DNA of 15,024 nucleotides from contig NZWF02000009.1 in assembly GCA_002701605.2 (NCBI GenBank), positions 28,967 to 43,990 on the forward strand, in the 5' to 3' direction. The notes under the pieces were generated by a model that saw only the letters and a program-made list of their open reading frames with translations, did not search any database and was not told the origin of the DNA. Source of the DNA: a bacterium. GTDB taxonomy: Bacteria; Desulfobacterota_D; UBA1144. Positions 6,687 to 14,986 of this stretch are shown here, piece after piece; the first letter of the stretch is position 1, and each line of letters begins with the position of its first letter. The translations under genes were made by a program, and so were the position numbers.

Positions 6687-8105
6687 CTAATATTCTCCCA
6701 AATCAAGATCAAGGGATCTTATATCGGTAAACCTTCCATTAATTGCGGCTGCAGCAGCCATTACGGGACTAACTAAATGGGTTCTGCCACCTTTGCCTTG
6801 TCTGCCTTCAAAATTTCTATTTGAAGTACTAGCACACCTTTCGCCAGGTGACAATTTATCAGGATTCATTGCAAGACACATGCTACATCCCGATTCTCGC
6901 CAATCAAAGCCTGCATCTTTGAAGATTTTATCAAGTCCCAACTTTTCAGCTTTAATCTTAACTATCTGAGACCCAGGAACTACGATGGCATTAATATTGG
7001 ACGGGACTTTGTTCCCTTGTATTACTTTACTTGCTGCAATTAAATCTTCTAATCTGCCGTTTGTACATGATCCAATAAACACTGTATCAATTTTAATATC
7101 CTCAATATTAGTATTTGGTTTTAACCCCATATAATTTAATGCATCCTCAGTAGATTTTCTTTTTACAGAATCTTCTATGTCTTTAGGATTGGGGACTTTT
7201 GAATCAATCCCGCTGACCATTCCTGGACTTGTACCCCAACTAACTTGGGGAGCCATATCGTCTGCATTTAAAATTATTTTTTTATCAAATTCTGATCCTT
7301 TATCTGATGCAAGATTCTTCCATTCATCGATTAATAGTTCTAAATTTTCAAGATTTTTTATTCTTGGCCTCTCTTTTAAGTAATTAATAGTTGTTTGATC
7401 AGGACTGATCATTCCTGCTCTAGCCCCACCTTCAATTGACATATTACATATTGTCATCCTTTGTTCCATAGATAGTGAACTGATAGCCTGACCTGTATAT
7501 TCAATTACATATCCAGTGGCACCTGCTGTTCCTATTTCACCGATAATACTTAAAATAATATCTTTTGCGGTTACACCATTTTGCCTTTTCCCATCAACTC
7601 TTACTTCAAAAGTTTTTGGTTTGTTTTGCCATAAACATTGTGTTGATAGCACATGTTCAACTTCACTTGTTCCAATTCCAAAAGCTAATGCACCAAACGC
7701 ACCATGTGTAGAGGTATGGCTATCCCCACAAACTATAGTTTGACCAGGTCTGGTTAGACCTTGCTCAGGACCAATTACATGAACAATTCCTTGATAAGGG
7801 CTATTTAAATCAAAAAGTTCTATATCAAATTCTTTACAATTTGATGATAAAGTTTCTATCTGCTGAAGAGAGATTGGGTCTTTTATATTATACCTATCTA
7901 CAGTTGGTACATTATGATCCATAGTTGCAAAAGTTTTATCTTTTCTTCTAACTTTGCGGCCTGCCTGCCTTAAGCCTTCAAATGCTTGTGGCGAAGTAAC
8001 TTCGTGAACAAGATGTAAATCAATATAAAGTAGAGAAGGTTTGCCATCTTCTTCATGAACTACATGTTTTTTCCAAATTTTTTCAAATAATGTTAAAGGT
8101 GCCAT
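6687..8105 (-). CDS. leuC: 3-isopropylmalate dehydratase large subunit
   Basis: Large [4Fe-4S] subunit of isopropylmalate isomerase (aconitase superfamily), partner of LeuD. From the ATG at 8105 it has 472 residues. The protein then begins [16 protein letters not shown], matching proteobacterial LeuC. An in-frame TTG at 8126 would add seven residues with no family match and is rejected. With this start the three cluster-binding cysteines fall at 347 (IGSCTNGR), 407 and 410 ([10 protein letters not shown]), the same numbers as I recall for E. coli Leu[28 protein letters not shown] and [13 protein letters not shown] are also clear. The gene lies 21 bp after eno. No Shine-Dalgarno is seen before the ATG, but TATTAT-like -10 boxes lie 6-11 nt upstream, so a separate, nearly leaderless transcript is possible besides read-through from eno. 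Confidence 0.96.
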   Translation of the reverse strand: MAPLTLFEKIWKKHVVHEEDGKPSLLYIDLHLVHEVTSPQAFEGLRQAGRKVRRKDKTFATMDHNVPTVDRYNIKDPISLQQIETLSSNCKEFDIELFDLNSPYQGIVHVIGPEQGLTRPGQTIVCGDSHTSTHGAFGALAFGIGTSEVEHVLSTQCLWQNKPKTFEVRVDGKRQNGVTAKDIILSIIGEIGTAGATGYVIEYTGQAISSLSMEQRMTICNMSIEGGARAGMISPDQTTINYLKERPRIKNLENLELLIDEWKNLASDKGSEFDKKIILNADDMAPQVSWGTSPGMVSGIDSKVPNPKDIEDSVKRKSTEDALNYMGLKPNTNIEDIKIDTVFIGSCTNGRLEDLIAASKVIQGNKVPSNINAIVVPGSQIVKIKAEKLGLDKIFKDAGFDWRESGCSMCLAMNPDKLSPGERCASTSNRNFEGRQGKGGRTHLVSPVMAAAAAINGRFTDIRSLDLDLGEY

Positions 8106-8111
8106 AGTGCG

Positions 8112-8122
8112 ATAATATAATA
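8112..8122 (-). promoter_or_regulatory. Candidate -10 region for leuC
   Basis: In the 21-bp eno-leuC gap the minus strand reads two overlapping TATTAT hexamers (8122-8117 and 8117-8112), each five of six matches to TATAAT. They end 11 and 6 nt before the leuC ATG, so the transcript would have a leader of about five bases or none. The -35 region would lie in the last codons of eno and shows no strong match. Confidence 0.3.
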
Positions 8123-8126
8123 CCAA

Positions 8127-9401
8127 TTAAGTTTTGATTTTAAAAGTCGAAAGACCCGCAAATTTAGAATCTGAACCTAATAAGTCTTCAATTCTTAAAA
8201 GTTGATTATATTTAGAGGTTCTATCAGTCCTAGAACATGAACCAGTTTTTATTTGACCTGAACCGGTTGCGACTGCAAGATCAGCTATAAAAGAATCCTC
8301 AGTTTCACCTGATCTGTGAGATATTATATATGAAAAATGATTCTTTTTAGCTAGGTTGATAGCATCAATAGTCTCCGAAATGCTACCAATTTGGTTTATT
8401 TTAACCAATATGCTATTTCCTGCTTTGTTATCTATTCCTTTTTTTAGTCTTTCGATGTTAGTAACAAATAAATCATCTCCAACCAATTGTACTTTTGATC
8501 CTATTTTCGAAGTAAGCAAAGACCATGCATCCCAATCATCTTCATCTAAGGGATCTTCGATAGATATTATAGGATATTCATTTACTAATTTTTCATATAC
8601 TTCTATAAGTTCATTAGTTGCTAATTTTTTTGAATTATAGCTATACTTATTATCGCTAAATAATTCTGTTGCTGCTACATCAAGAGCAAGGAAAATATCT
8701 TTCCCAATCTTATAGCCAGCTTTTTCTATTGCCTCACATATTAAATCTAAAGCTTCTTCATTAGATTTTAAATCAGGAGCAAAGCCTCCCTCATCACCTA
8801 CTGCAGTAGAATAATTTTTATTATTAAGAATTTTTTTGAGATTCATAAATATTTCTACACCAGCCCTTAATGACTCACTAAAAGATCCAAATCCTGCAGG
8901 TACAATCATAAATTCTTGTATATCCAATCCATTATTAGCATGTGCACCACCGTTAATAATATTCATTAAAGGAGTTGGAAGTAAATATTCTGAATTTTCA
9001 TAAAGACTTTGAAATAATTCTTTATTATTTAATTGAGCTAGACACTTTGTAAAAGACAACGAACATGCAAGTATAGCATTCGCTCCAAGTTTTGATTTAT
9101 TGCTGGTAGAATCTAAATTTGTTAGTTTTTTATCAAAATCAATTATTCCTTCAAATTCAGAGTTTATTATATGATTAGCTATTATTTTATTTATATTTTC
9201 TACAGCTTTACTTACACCTTTACCTAAGAAATCTGCAGTATTGTCTCTTAACTCAACAGCTTCATATGAACCCGTAGATGCACCAGATGGCACAGAGCTT
9301 CTGACTAATTTTTGCCCTTCAAGAGCCATGTCAACTTCAACTGTTGGAGTTCCTCTTGAGTCTAAAATTTGTCTTGCTCTTATGTAACTAATTTTTGGCA
9401 T
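8127..9401 (-). CDS. eno: Enolase
   Basis: Glycolytic enzyme that interconverts 2-phosphoglycerate and phosphoenolpyruvate, Mg-dependent, cytoplasmic, and in some bacteria part of the RNA degradosome. The 424 residues are the usual length. Seen: RQILDSRGTPTVEV (10-23), the catalytic-loop SGASTGSYEAVELRD (39-53), His154 in GGAHANN, and catalytic Glu204 in GDEGGFAPDL. Metal ligands sit at Asp241, Glu282 and Asp309. The signature ILVKINQIGSISET (331-344) includes catalytic Lys334, and SHRSGETEDSFIADLAVAT (361-379) and Lys385 in GQIKTG follow. No residue is missing. It is the first gene of an eno-leuC-leuD cluster and is divergent from tkt. PyrG and ftsB, common neighbours of eno elsewhere, are absent. 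The probable -10 box lies inside a 17-bp palindrome just upstream. Confidence 0.97.
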   Translation of the reverse strand: MPKISYIRARQILDSRGTPTVEVDMALEGQKLVRSSVPSGASTGSYEAVELRDNTADFLGKGVSKAVENINKIIANHIINSEFEGIIDFDKKLTNLDSTSNKSKLGANAILACSLSFTKCLAQLNNKELFQSLYENSEYLLPTPLMNIINGGAHANNGLDIQEFMIVPAGFGSFSESLRAGVEIFMNLKKILNNKNYSTAVGDEGGFAPDLKSNEEALDLICEAIEKAGYKIGKDIFLALDVAATELFSDNKYSYNSKKLATNELIEVYEKLVNEYPIISIEDPLDEDDWDAWSLLTSKIGSKVQLVGDDLFVTNIERLKKGIDNKAGNSILVKINQIGSISETIDAINLAKKNHFSYIISHRSGETEDSFIADLAVATGSGQIKTGSCSRTDRTSKYNQLLRIEDLLGSDSKFAGLSTFKIKT

Positions 9402-9411
9402 CTGGATAAAT

Positions 9412-9428
9412 ATTGATATTATATCAAT
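9412..9428. repeat. 17-bp perfect inverted repeat upstream of eno (operator candidate)
   Basis: ATTGATAT-T-ATATCAAT: two 8-bp arms in perfect dyad symmetry around one base, in the 95-bp eno-tkt intergenic region and 10 bp before the eno ATG. It contains the best eno -10 box. The size and placement fit a dimeric repressor site, but the arms are AT-rich and no second copy was seen elsewhere in the window. Confidence 0.5.
9418..9423 (-). promoter_or_regulatory. Probable eno -10 box
   Basis: The minus strand reads a perfect TATAAT at 9423-9418, ending 16 nt before the eno ATG at 9401, so the leader would be about 10 nt. The -35 is weak: AGTTTG at a 17-bp spacing or TTTGAA at 15 bp. The box lies at the centre of the palindrome 9412-9428, so a protein bound there would block it. 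Confidence 0.5.
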
Positions 9429-9478
9429 CTATTTTTTTTTCAAACTAAATTAAAATTTTTAAAAGAAGATACTTATCG

Positions 9479-9484
9479 TATAAT
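9479..9484 (+). promoter_or_regulatory. Probable tkt -10 box
   Basis: A perfect TATAAT ends 12 nt before the tkt ATG at 9497, so transcription would start about 6 nt before the start codon. There is no Shine-Dalgarno between, which fits a near-leaderless mRNA. The -35 position (about 9456-9461) is a T-run with no good consensus match. Confidence 0.5.
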
Positions 9485-9496
9485 GTATTCTCAAGT

Positions 9497-11464
9497 ATGG
9501 ATATCAGAATTTCAAATGCAATTAGATTTTTGTCAATTGATGCTGTTGAAAAAGCTAAATCAGGACACCCTGGTATGCCTATGGGAATGGCCGATGTTGC
9601 TTCTATTTTATTTACAGAGTTTATAAAAATTAATCCAAAAGATCCATTATGGCCTGATAGAGATCGATTTATTTTGTCTAATGGTCATGGCTCCATGCTA
9701 ATTTATTCACTTTTGTATTTATTAGGGTATAAAGAGCCAAAAATCAATGATATTAAGAATTTTAGGAAAATAGGTTCTAAAACACCTGGACATCCTGAAT
9801 TTGAGCATACTATAGGTATTGAAACAACAACTGGTCCATTAGGTCAAGGCATAGGTAATGCTGTTGGAATGGCTTTAGCAGAGCGAAAACTTAATTTAAA
9901 ATTTGGAAATTCTTTAGTAAATCACTTTACGTATGCTTTTGCTGGAGACGGCTGTTTAATGGAAGGACTAAGTCACGAAGCATTAAGTCTAGCTGGCCAC
10001 TTAAATCTTAATAAGCTAATAATTTTTTATGATGATAATGGAATTTCAATTGATGGGTCAACTCAATTATCATTTACAGATGATACAGAGAAAAGGCTAA
10101 ATAGTTATGGCTGGAATTATATAAAAATTGATGGGCATAACTATAATTCTATTCGATCTTCAATTAAAAAAGCACAGAAATCTAAAAAACCAACAATGAT
10201 AGCTTGTAAAACTAAAATAGGCTTTGGATCACCTAATAAAGTAAATAGTCATGAATCTCATGGAGCACCATTAGGAAAAGATGAAATAGAATTAACAAGG
10301 AAAAATTTAAATTGGAATTACGAACCGTTTGTAATTCCAAAAGATATTTTAGGTTATTGGAGAAAGGCTGGTAAGAAATCATTAAAAGAGTACTCTTCAT
10401 GGAAATTAAGACTAAAAAAATCTAAAAATATTAGATTGTTCAAAACAACTATCAGGAAAGATTTGTCATTAAACATATTGGAAAAATCTAGAAATGAATT
10501 TAATAAGTTAAATGCAAATACCGATAAAATTTCAACTCGAAAAGCAAGCCAGCTCTCTTTAGATGTATTGAACAAGAATATTCCAAAGATGATTGGTGGA
10601 TCTGCTGATCTAACTCCATCAAATAATACCAAATCGAAAGAGTTAGATCCTATTGCACCTGATAATTTAAATGGTAGATATGTTCATTATGGAGTTAGAG
10701 AGCATGGAATGGCTTCAATAATGAATGGATTATCACTACATGGAGGCTTTATTCCATATGGTGGAACCTTCCTAGTTTTTTCTGATTATTGTAGGCCCTC
10801 AATAAGACTTTCTGCAATGATGGGTTTAAAAGTTATTTATGTAATGACACACGATTCTATAGGTCTAGGAGAAGATGGACCTACTCATCAACCCGTAGAG
10901 CATCTTATGTCTTTAAGGTTGATACCAAATCTTAAAGTGTTTAGACCTGCTGACTTGTATGAAACATTTGATTGCTGGATAGAGGCATTAAAAGGAGATG
11001 GTTCCTCTATAATTGCTTTATCAAGACAAGATTTGAAAGTTCTTAATACAAGTAGCGCTAAGAGATTATCTTTTTATCAGAATAACTTTTGCAATATTAT
11101 CAGTGGGAATTTAAACAAAAGAGATTTAACTATAGTTGCTACTGGCAGTGAAGTCGAGATAGGATATGAAGCATCATTAAAGCTTAAAAATAAAGGAATT
11201 AATTCTACGGTTATTTCCATACCTTGTATAGAGCAGTTTAATACATTAAGCTCAGCAAAAAAGTCTAGAATTTTAGGATCTTCACCTATAATTTTTGTTG
11301 AGGCTGGAGTATCAGTAGGTTGGAGGTCAATTTTCAAAGATAATTCTAACACAGTATCTGTTGATACTTTTGGAGCAAGTGGTCCTAAAAAAGATGTTTA
11401 TGAACATTTTAAAATAACTAAAGAGGAGATTGTAAAGAAAGCTATTAAATTTTGTTCAAAATAA
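9497..11464 (+). CDS. tkt: Transketolase
   Basis: Thiamine-diphosphate enzyme that transfers two-carbon units between ketoses and aldoses in the non-oxidative pentose phosphate pathway or Calvin cycle. The 655 residues are full length (E. coli has 663). Seen: AKSGHPGMPMGMADVA (20-35) with His24, SNGHGSMLIY (61-70) with His64, His99 in PGHPE, and the TPP/metal motif from GDGCLMEG (150-157) to Asn181. The pyrimidine-binding domain has GGSADLTPSNNT and YGVREHGMASIMNGL with the catalytic Glu. The C-terminal domain with TGSEV and GVSVGW is complete. It is transcribed divergently from eno and has its own promoter-like TATAAT. Other Calvin-cycle genes (Rubisco, phosphoribulokinase) are not present, so a pentose-phosphate role is the simpler reading. 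A weak terminator-like hairpin starts at its stop codon. Confidence 0.97.
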   Translation: MDIRISNAIRFLSIDAVEKAKSGHPGMPMGMADVASILFTEFIKINPKDPLWPDRDRFILSNGHGSMLIYSLLYLLGYKEPKINDIKNFRKIGSKTPGHPEFEHTIGIETTTGPLGQGIGNAVGMALAERKLNLKFGNSLVNHFTYAFAGDGCLMEGLSHEALSLAGHLNLNKLIIFYDDNGISIDGSTQLSFTDDTEKRLNSYGWNYIKIDGHNYNSIRSSIKKAQKSKKPTMIACKTKIGFGSPNKVNSHESHGAPLGKDEIELTRKNLNWNYEPFVIPKDILGYWRKAGKKSLKEYSSWKLRLKKSKNIRLFKTTIRKDLSLNILEKSRNEFNKLNANTDKISTRKASQLSLDVLNKNIPKMIGGSADLTPSNNTKSKELDPIAPDNLNGRYVHYGVREHGMASIMNGLSLHGGFIPYGGTFLVFSDYCRPSIRLSAMMGLKVIYVMTHDSIGLGEDGPTHQPVEHLMSLRLIPNLKVFRPADLYETFDCWIEALKGDGSSIIALSRQDLKVLNTSSAKRLSFYQNNFCNIISGNLNKRDLTIVATGSEVEIGYEASLKLKNKGINSTVISIPCIEQFNTLSSAKKSRILGSSPIIFVEAGVSVGWRSIFKDNSNTVSVDTFGASGPKKDVYEHFKITKEEIVKKAIKFCSK

Positions 11465-11483
11465 TGTCCACTTGACATTTTTT
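11463..11483 (+). terminator. Weak intrinsic terminator candidate after tkt
   Basis: AATGTC (11463-11468) and GACATT (11474-11479) form a 6-bp stem with a CACTT loop, followed by a run of six T's (11478-11483). The stem begins in the tkt stop codon. With only two G-C pairs it is weak. It also contains the rpsU -35 box, so termination and initiation elements are superimposed. Confidence 0.4.
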
Positions 11484-11500
11484 GATGATTAAGATAAGTT
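11472..11500 (+). promoter_or_regulatory. Promoter candidate for rpsU-dnaG-rpoD
   Basis: A perfect -35 hexamer TTGACA lies at 11472-11477. At a 17-bp spacing the -10 position (11495-11500) reads TAAGTT, only three of six matches; GATAAG at 11493-11498 is an alternative at 15 bp. Transcription would start near 11507, shortly before the rpsU ATG at 11516. The -35 is convincing and the -10 is not. Confidence 0.45.
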
Positions 11501-11515
11501 TCTAGACTTAAGGTT

Positions 11516-11710
11516 ATGCCAGGAATATATATAGGAAATAATGAAAATTTGGAGAATGCTCTAAGACGCTTTAAAAGGCAAATGGAGAAAGGCGGTGTTC
11601 TTTCTGATTACAAGAGAAAAGAGTACTTTGAAAAACCTAGTGAAATCAAAAAGAAAAAACTTTTTGCTGCAAAGAAAAGACAAAACAAAAAAAATAGAAA
11701 GTTCAGATAA
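11516..11710 (+). CDS. rpsU: 30S ribosomal protein bS21
   Basis: Small basic protein of the 30S subunit, close to the 3' end of 16S rRNA and important for initiation in E. coli. The 64 residues are slightly shorter than the usual 70. Seen: the family core ENALRRFKRQMEKGGVLSDYKRKEYFEKPSE (about 13-43), then a lysine/arginine-rich tail (KKKKLFAAKKRQNKKNRKF). AAGG at 11510-11513 lies very close (2 nt) to the ATG, which may reflect weak or bS21-sensitive translation; the latter is speculation. It is the first gene of the classic rpsU-dnaG-rpoD operon, with a 4-bp gap to dnaG. This linkage is standard in Gammaproteobacteria and some other groups but not in typical Alphaproteobacteria. Confidence 0.95.
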   Translation: MPGIYIGNNENLENALRRFKRQMEKGGVLSDYKRKEYFEKPSEIKKKKLFAAKKRQNKKNRKFR

Positions 11711-11714
11711 TTAA

Positions 11715-13466
11715 ATGCCTTCCGAAAAAGAATATATCGCTCTTGAAGATATATTAAGTAAAACTTCCATAACAAAATACATCGAAACCAACTGGTCATC
11801 ATTGAGGAAAATCGGTTCAAACTATATTACATTATGCCCATTCCATGATGATAAAAAGCCTTCGCTTTCAATTAGCGAAGAGAAAGGCTTATATCACTGT
11901 TTCTCATGTAAAGCTGGAGGTAATTTAATAACATTTGTAAAAGAATTTAAAAATATATCATCAGGAGAAGCAATAAAGGACATTTGCGATTTTTTTGATA
12001 TTAAATTCGAATATAAAGAGTTATCAGTCAAAGATAATACAAAAAAAGCATCTCAACTAATCAAGTTAAATTCAATTATTGCTAAATTATACAACAAAGT
12101 CTTGATAGAAGGGAAAAGTTCAGAAATAGCAATAGAATATCTTAAAGAGAGAGGATTTTCTAAGAAGGATATAATTGATAATGAAATTGGTCTAGCACCC
12201 GAGTCTTGGGATTTCCTTGTAAAATTTATTGATCAGAAAAATTTAAATAAAGGTTATTCAGAGGAAATTGGATTAATAAAGAAAAAAGAAAATAATAATT
12301 TTTATTTCGATTTTTTCAGAAATAGAATAATTTTCCCTATAAAAAATAGACAAGGAAGCATAATAGCCTTTGCTGGAAGATCATTGAATAATGATGAACC
12401 AAAATATTTAAATTCAAAAGAATCACAAATTTTTTCGAAAAGAAAAATTTTATATGGGACAAACAAGTTCTCACTTCTGAAAGGTAAAAAGCCAAAGTTC
12501 GTTTATATTGTCGAAGGCTATACAGATGTTTTAATGATGAATAAAATTGGAATCAACAATGTCGTAGCTTCAATGGGAACATCTCTTACAAATGAACATG
12601 CAAATGAAATCAGTAAATTGTCTGATAAAGTTGTTTTAATATTTGACTCTGACGAAGCTGGCTTAAATGCTTCATTTAAAAGTATAGAACCATTATTTGC
12701 AAGCGGAATAGATGTTTACAAGTTATCTTTGCCAGATTCATTTGACCCCTGTGATTTTATTAAAACCAATGGAAAATCTGCATTCATTGATATTTTAAAA
12801 CATGTTCAGCCTATAATGGATTCCTATATAGAATATTTGAAGATTCAATATCTTGAAAAGAATAAAGCTTTAAATTCTATTATTAATGAATTTTTATCAA
12901 AGTTAATTTATGTGTCAGATGCATTTAAAAAAGATATTTTGATTAATAATTTTTGCTCAACTTTTTCTATTACTAAAATACAGATAGAAAAAAAAATAAA
13001 TTCCTTAAATTCAGTTAGTTTGAACATAGATAAAAAAATTAAAACTGATTTTAATCTTAGTCCTATCGAGATTGCACTTAAAGTTTTTGTTGAAAATATA
13101 AAGTCAAGAGATCCCAATTTGTTAAAAGAAATTGAGGAGGTTGCTAAGCCAGAGATTTTAAAGATAATTAATATAATTAAAAAAGATTTAAACTCAGAAC
13201 CTGCCAAAATTCTTACTATGCTTGATGATGAGACATCAAAATATTTTTCAAATATTTTATTTGCTTCTACTGAATTCAATTTTGAACTGTCTGATAATAT
13301 TATTAAAGAGTGTATTTTAAAGACTAGATTAGATAATCTAAAAGAAATAAAAAGGAAAATTAATATGAAACTTAGTAATGCAAAAGGACTTAGCTCCGAT
13401 GATGAGAAAGCATTATTATTAGAATTAAATAATATTATTAAAGAAGAGAAAAAAATAAAATCATAA
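11715..13466 (+). CDS. dnaG: DNA primase
   Basis: Synthesises RNA primers for replication at the fork, working with DnaB helicase. The 583 residues are a normal length. Domains in order: a CHC2 zinc-binding domain with Cys41, His44, Cys62 and Cys65 (CPFHDDKKPS and YHCFSCKAGG), a primase core with the GRS motif (IIAFAGRSL, about 216-224) and YLNSKES, and a Toprim domain with EGYTD (267-271, Glu267) and DSDEAG (311-316, Asp311 and Asp313). A lysine-rich, poorly conserved C-terminal domain follows, presumably for DnaB binding. All catalytic and metal-binding residues are present. It is the middle gene of the operon: 4 bp after rpsU, and 14 bp before the rpoD ATG. A specific RNA processing site between dnaG and rpoD, known in E. 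coli, could not be identified here. Confidence 0.96.
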   Translation: MPSEKEYIALEDILSKTSITKYIETNWSSLRKIGSNYITLCPFHDDKKPSLSISEEKGLYHCFSCKAGGNLITFVKEFKNISSGEAIKDICDFFDIKFEYKELSVKDNTKKASQLIKLNSIIAKLYNKVLIEGKSSEIAIEYLKERGFSKKDIIDNEIGLAPESWDFLVKFIDQKNLNKGYSEEIGLIKKKENNNFYFDFFRNRIIFPIKNRQGSIIAFAGRSLNNDEPKYLNSKESQIFSKRKILYGTNKFSLLKGKKPKFVYIVEGYTDVLMMNKIGINNVVASMGTSLTNEHANEISKLSDKVVLIFDSDEAGLNASFKSIEPLFASGIDVYKLSLPDSFDPCDFIKTNGKSAFIDILKHVQPIMDSYIEYLKIQYLEKNKALNSIINEFLSKLIYVSDAFKKDILINNFCSTFSITKIQIEKKINSLNSVSLNIDKKIKTDFNLSPIEIALKVFVENIKSRDPNLLKEIEEVAKPEILKIINIIKKDLNSEPAKILTMLDDETSKYFSNILFASTEFNFELSDNIIKECILKTRLDNLKEIKRKINMKLSNAKGLSSDDEKALLLELNNIIKEEKKIKS

Positions 13467-13480
13467 GTTAGAATATATTG

Positions 13481-14818
13481 ATGGTATCACAGGAAAGTTT
13501 TGATATTTTTAAAAGGCCAAAATTTTTAATGGCTTTCTTACCAAAATTTGTAAAGAATGTCCTTCCAAAAATCAATCTTGAGTTCAAAGATAGAAAAAAC
13601 ATAAATTTTGCTTTGTCTTATGACAAAGTTGATCCTATTGATGATCCTATAAAAAGCTATCTTAACACTATTGCTTACCATTCTTTGCTAAATAAAAACG
13701 AAGAATATAAAGTAGCTAAATCTTTTAACGATTCAAAGAATGTTATTTGCAATTTAATAGTTTCTGATATTAGTCTAATAGGGATTTTGCATTCGAATCT
13801 AACTCAAACAAATACAGATGATGAAATTGACTTAGAATCCGATGATATGGAAAACGGATTGGGAACTGATTCGGCTTATAAATCAACAAGGAGAGTTTTA
13901 TCACTTAAAGAAATGTTGTTTGATGTTCTCGAGTCAGATGAAATTAATAGCTCTTTATCCAAAAAAATAAAAAAAATAATGATGCAGATTGAATTTCAAG
14001 ATGAATTCTTAAAATCAATAGCTAAATTTTTAAGAACTAATGATTTTGAAAGGAGTACTATTGATAAGTTTAACAAATCAAAGCTTCAGTATATAAATAG
14101 TAAACAGAAGTTAGTTGAATCCAATTTAAGATTAGTGGTTAGTATCGCAAGAAAGTATATCAATAAGGGTTTACCATTTTTAGATCTTATACAAGAGGGA
14201 AATATTGGCTTAATAAGAGCAGTTGAAAAGTTTGAGTACAAGAGGGGTTATAAATTTTCAACCTATGCAACATGGTGGATTAGACAAGCTATAACACGTT
14301 CCCTTGCTGATCAGGCTAGAATTATTAGAATTCCAGTCCATATGACTGAACAAATTAATAGAATTAATTCAGTTTCAAGAAGATTAGTTCAGAAATTAGG
14401 GAGAGAACCATCAAACCACGAGATATCAATTGAATCCAAATTTTCTGAGGATAAAGTTGATAAGATCCAAAGAGTCACTAAAGATCCAATTGCTTTAGAT
14501 ACTCCAATAAATGAGGATGATTCAGCGGGACAAACATTGCTTGATACTATAAGTGACAATAATCCGACTCAGCAAGATTATATCGAAACAAGTGAATTAA
14601 AAAGTTTAATTAATAGTTCATTGTTGAAGGTATTAAATGATAGAGAGAAAGATGTTATAAAAAAGAGATTTGGTATAGATGAAGAACAAGCTTTTACTCT
14701 TGAAGAGATAGGCTCGATTTTTAATGTAACTAGAGAACGTATTAGACAAATAGAGCTAAAGGCTTTAAAAAAACTTAAGAAAGTAAGAAAGTCACCTGTT
14801 TTAAACTACTTAGATTAA
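13481..14818 (+). CDS. rpoD: Primary RNA polymerase sigma factor (sigma-70 family)
   Basis: Housekeeping sigma factor, identified by its place after dnaG and by primary-sigma motifs. From the ATG at 13481 it has 445 residues; a TTG one codon earlier is possible but less likely. Regions: 1.2 at about 55-82 ([22 protein letters not shown]), a short acidic non-conserved segment (about 112-126, [12 protein letters not shown]), and region 2 at 215-278 with [22 protein letters not shown] and the -10-binding [12 protein letters not shown]. Region 3 runs from IRIPVHM on. Region 4.2 is [20 protein letters not shown] (about 406-425) for the -35 element. The roughly 50 residues before region 1.2 are basic and hydrophobic and show no region 1.1. 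The non-conserved region is also far shorter than in E. coli RpoD, explaining the 445 versus 613 residues. Confidence 0.95.
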   Translation: MVSQESFDIFKRPKFLMAFLPKFVKNVLPKINLEFKDRKNINFALSYDKVDPIDDPIKSYLNTIAYHSLLNKNEEYKVAKSFNDSKNVICNLIVSDISLIGILHSNLTQTNTDDEIDLESDDMENGLGTDSAYKSTRRVLSLKEMLFDVLESDEINSSLSKKIKKIMMQIEFQDEFLKSIAKFLRTNDFERSTIDKFNKSKLQYINSKQKLVESNLRLVVSIARKYINKGLPFLDLIQEGNIGLIRAVEKFEYKRGYKFSTYATWWIRQAITRSLADQARIIRIPVHMTEQINRINSVSRRLVQKLGREPSNHEISIESKFSEDKVDKIQRVTKDPIALDTPINEDDSAGQTLLDTISDNNPTQQDYIETSELKSLINSSLLKVLNDREKDVIKKRFGIDEEQAFTLEEIGSIFNVTRERIRQIELKALKKLKKVRKSPVLNYLD

Positions 14819-14823
14819 TTTTA

Positions 14824-14851
14824 TTGACAACAATGGATTATTGTATAGAAT
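14824..14851 (+). promoter_or_regulatory. Promoter of the isolated 5S rRNA gene
   Basis: A perfect TTGACA (14824-14829) and TAGAAT (14846-14851, five of six matches) are separated by 16 bp, placing the start near 14858, at the first bases of the 5S helix I. Between the boxes lies a 5-bp inverted repeat ACAAT/ATTGT (14830-14834 and 14840-14844), which might be a weak rpoD hairpin or a binding site. It is the best-formed promoter in the window and starts only 5 bp after the rpoD stop. Confidence 0.65.
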
Positions 14852-14859
14852 TTTACGTT

Positions 14860-14975
14860 CTAGGCAGCCTTACTGGAGGGGGTACACCCGGATCCATTCC
14901 GAACCCGGCAGTTAAGCCCTCAGAGGCCGATGATACTGAGACCTATTGGTTTTGGGAAAGTAGGTAGCTGCCTAG
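14860..14975 (+). rRNA. rrf: 5S ribosomal RNA
   Basis: Complete 5S rRNA of about 116 nt. The ends pair perfectly: CTAGGCAGC (14860-14868) with GCTGCCTAG (14967-14975) gives a 9-bp helix I. The interior shows the universal features: a loop A/helix II region, CACCCGGATCCATTCCGAAC in the helix III/loop C region, GTTAAGC, and the loop E GATACTG stretch before the G-rich GGGAAAGTAGG closing part. It lies 41 bp after rpoD, with no 16S or 23S rRNA next to it, so it is unlinked from an rRNA operon here. Exact mature ends are inferred from helix I. No terminator follows; the next start codon is only 11 nt downstream. Confidence 0.93.
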
Positions 14976-14986
14976 TTATTTATTCT

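Noticed and set aside
8103..8126. Upstream TTG (8126) as the leuC start
   Set aside because: The seven extra residues match nothing in LeuC, while the ATG at 8105 gives the family N-terminus and places the cluster cysteines at 347, 407 and 410.
9402..9496. A riboswitch or long structured leader for eno or tkt
   Set aside because: The probable -10 boxes leave leaders of only about 6-10 nt, too short for any aptamer, and the region shows only the palindrome and AT-rich runs.
11608..11820. Minus-strand frame across rpsU/dnaG encoding a Phe/Leu-rich membrane-like peptide
   Set aside because: The hydrophobicity is the complement of lysine-rich AAA/AAG codons in the bS21 tail; it is a shadow, not a gene.
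13478..13480. TTG immediately before the rpoD ATG as the start
   Set aside because: It adds one residue only and ATG is the stronger initiator; no ribosome site favours the TTG.
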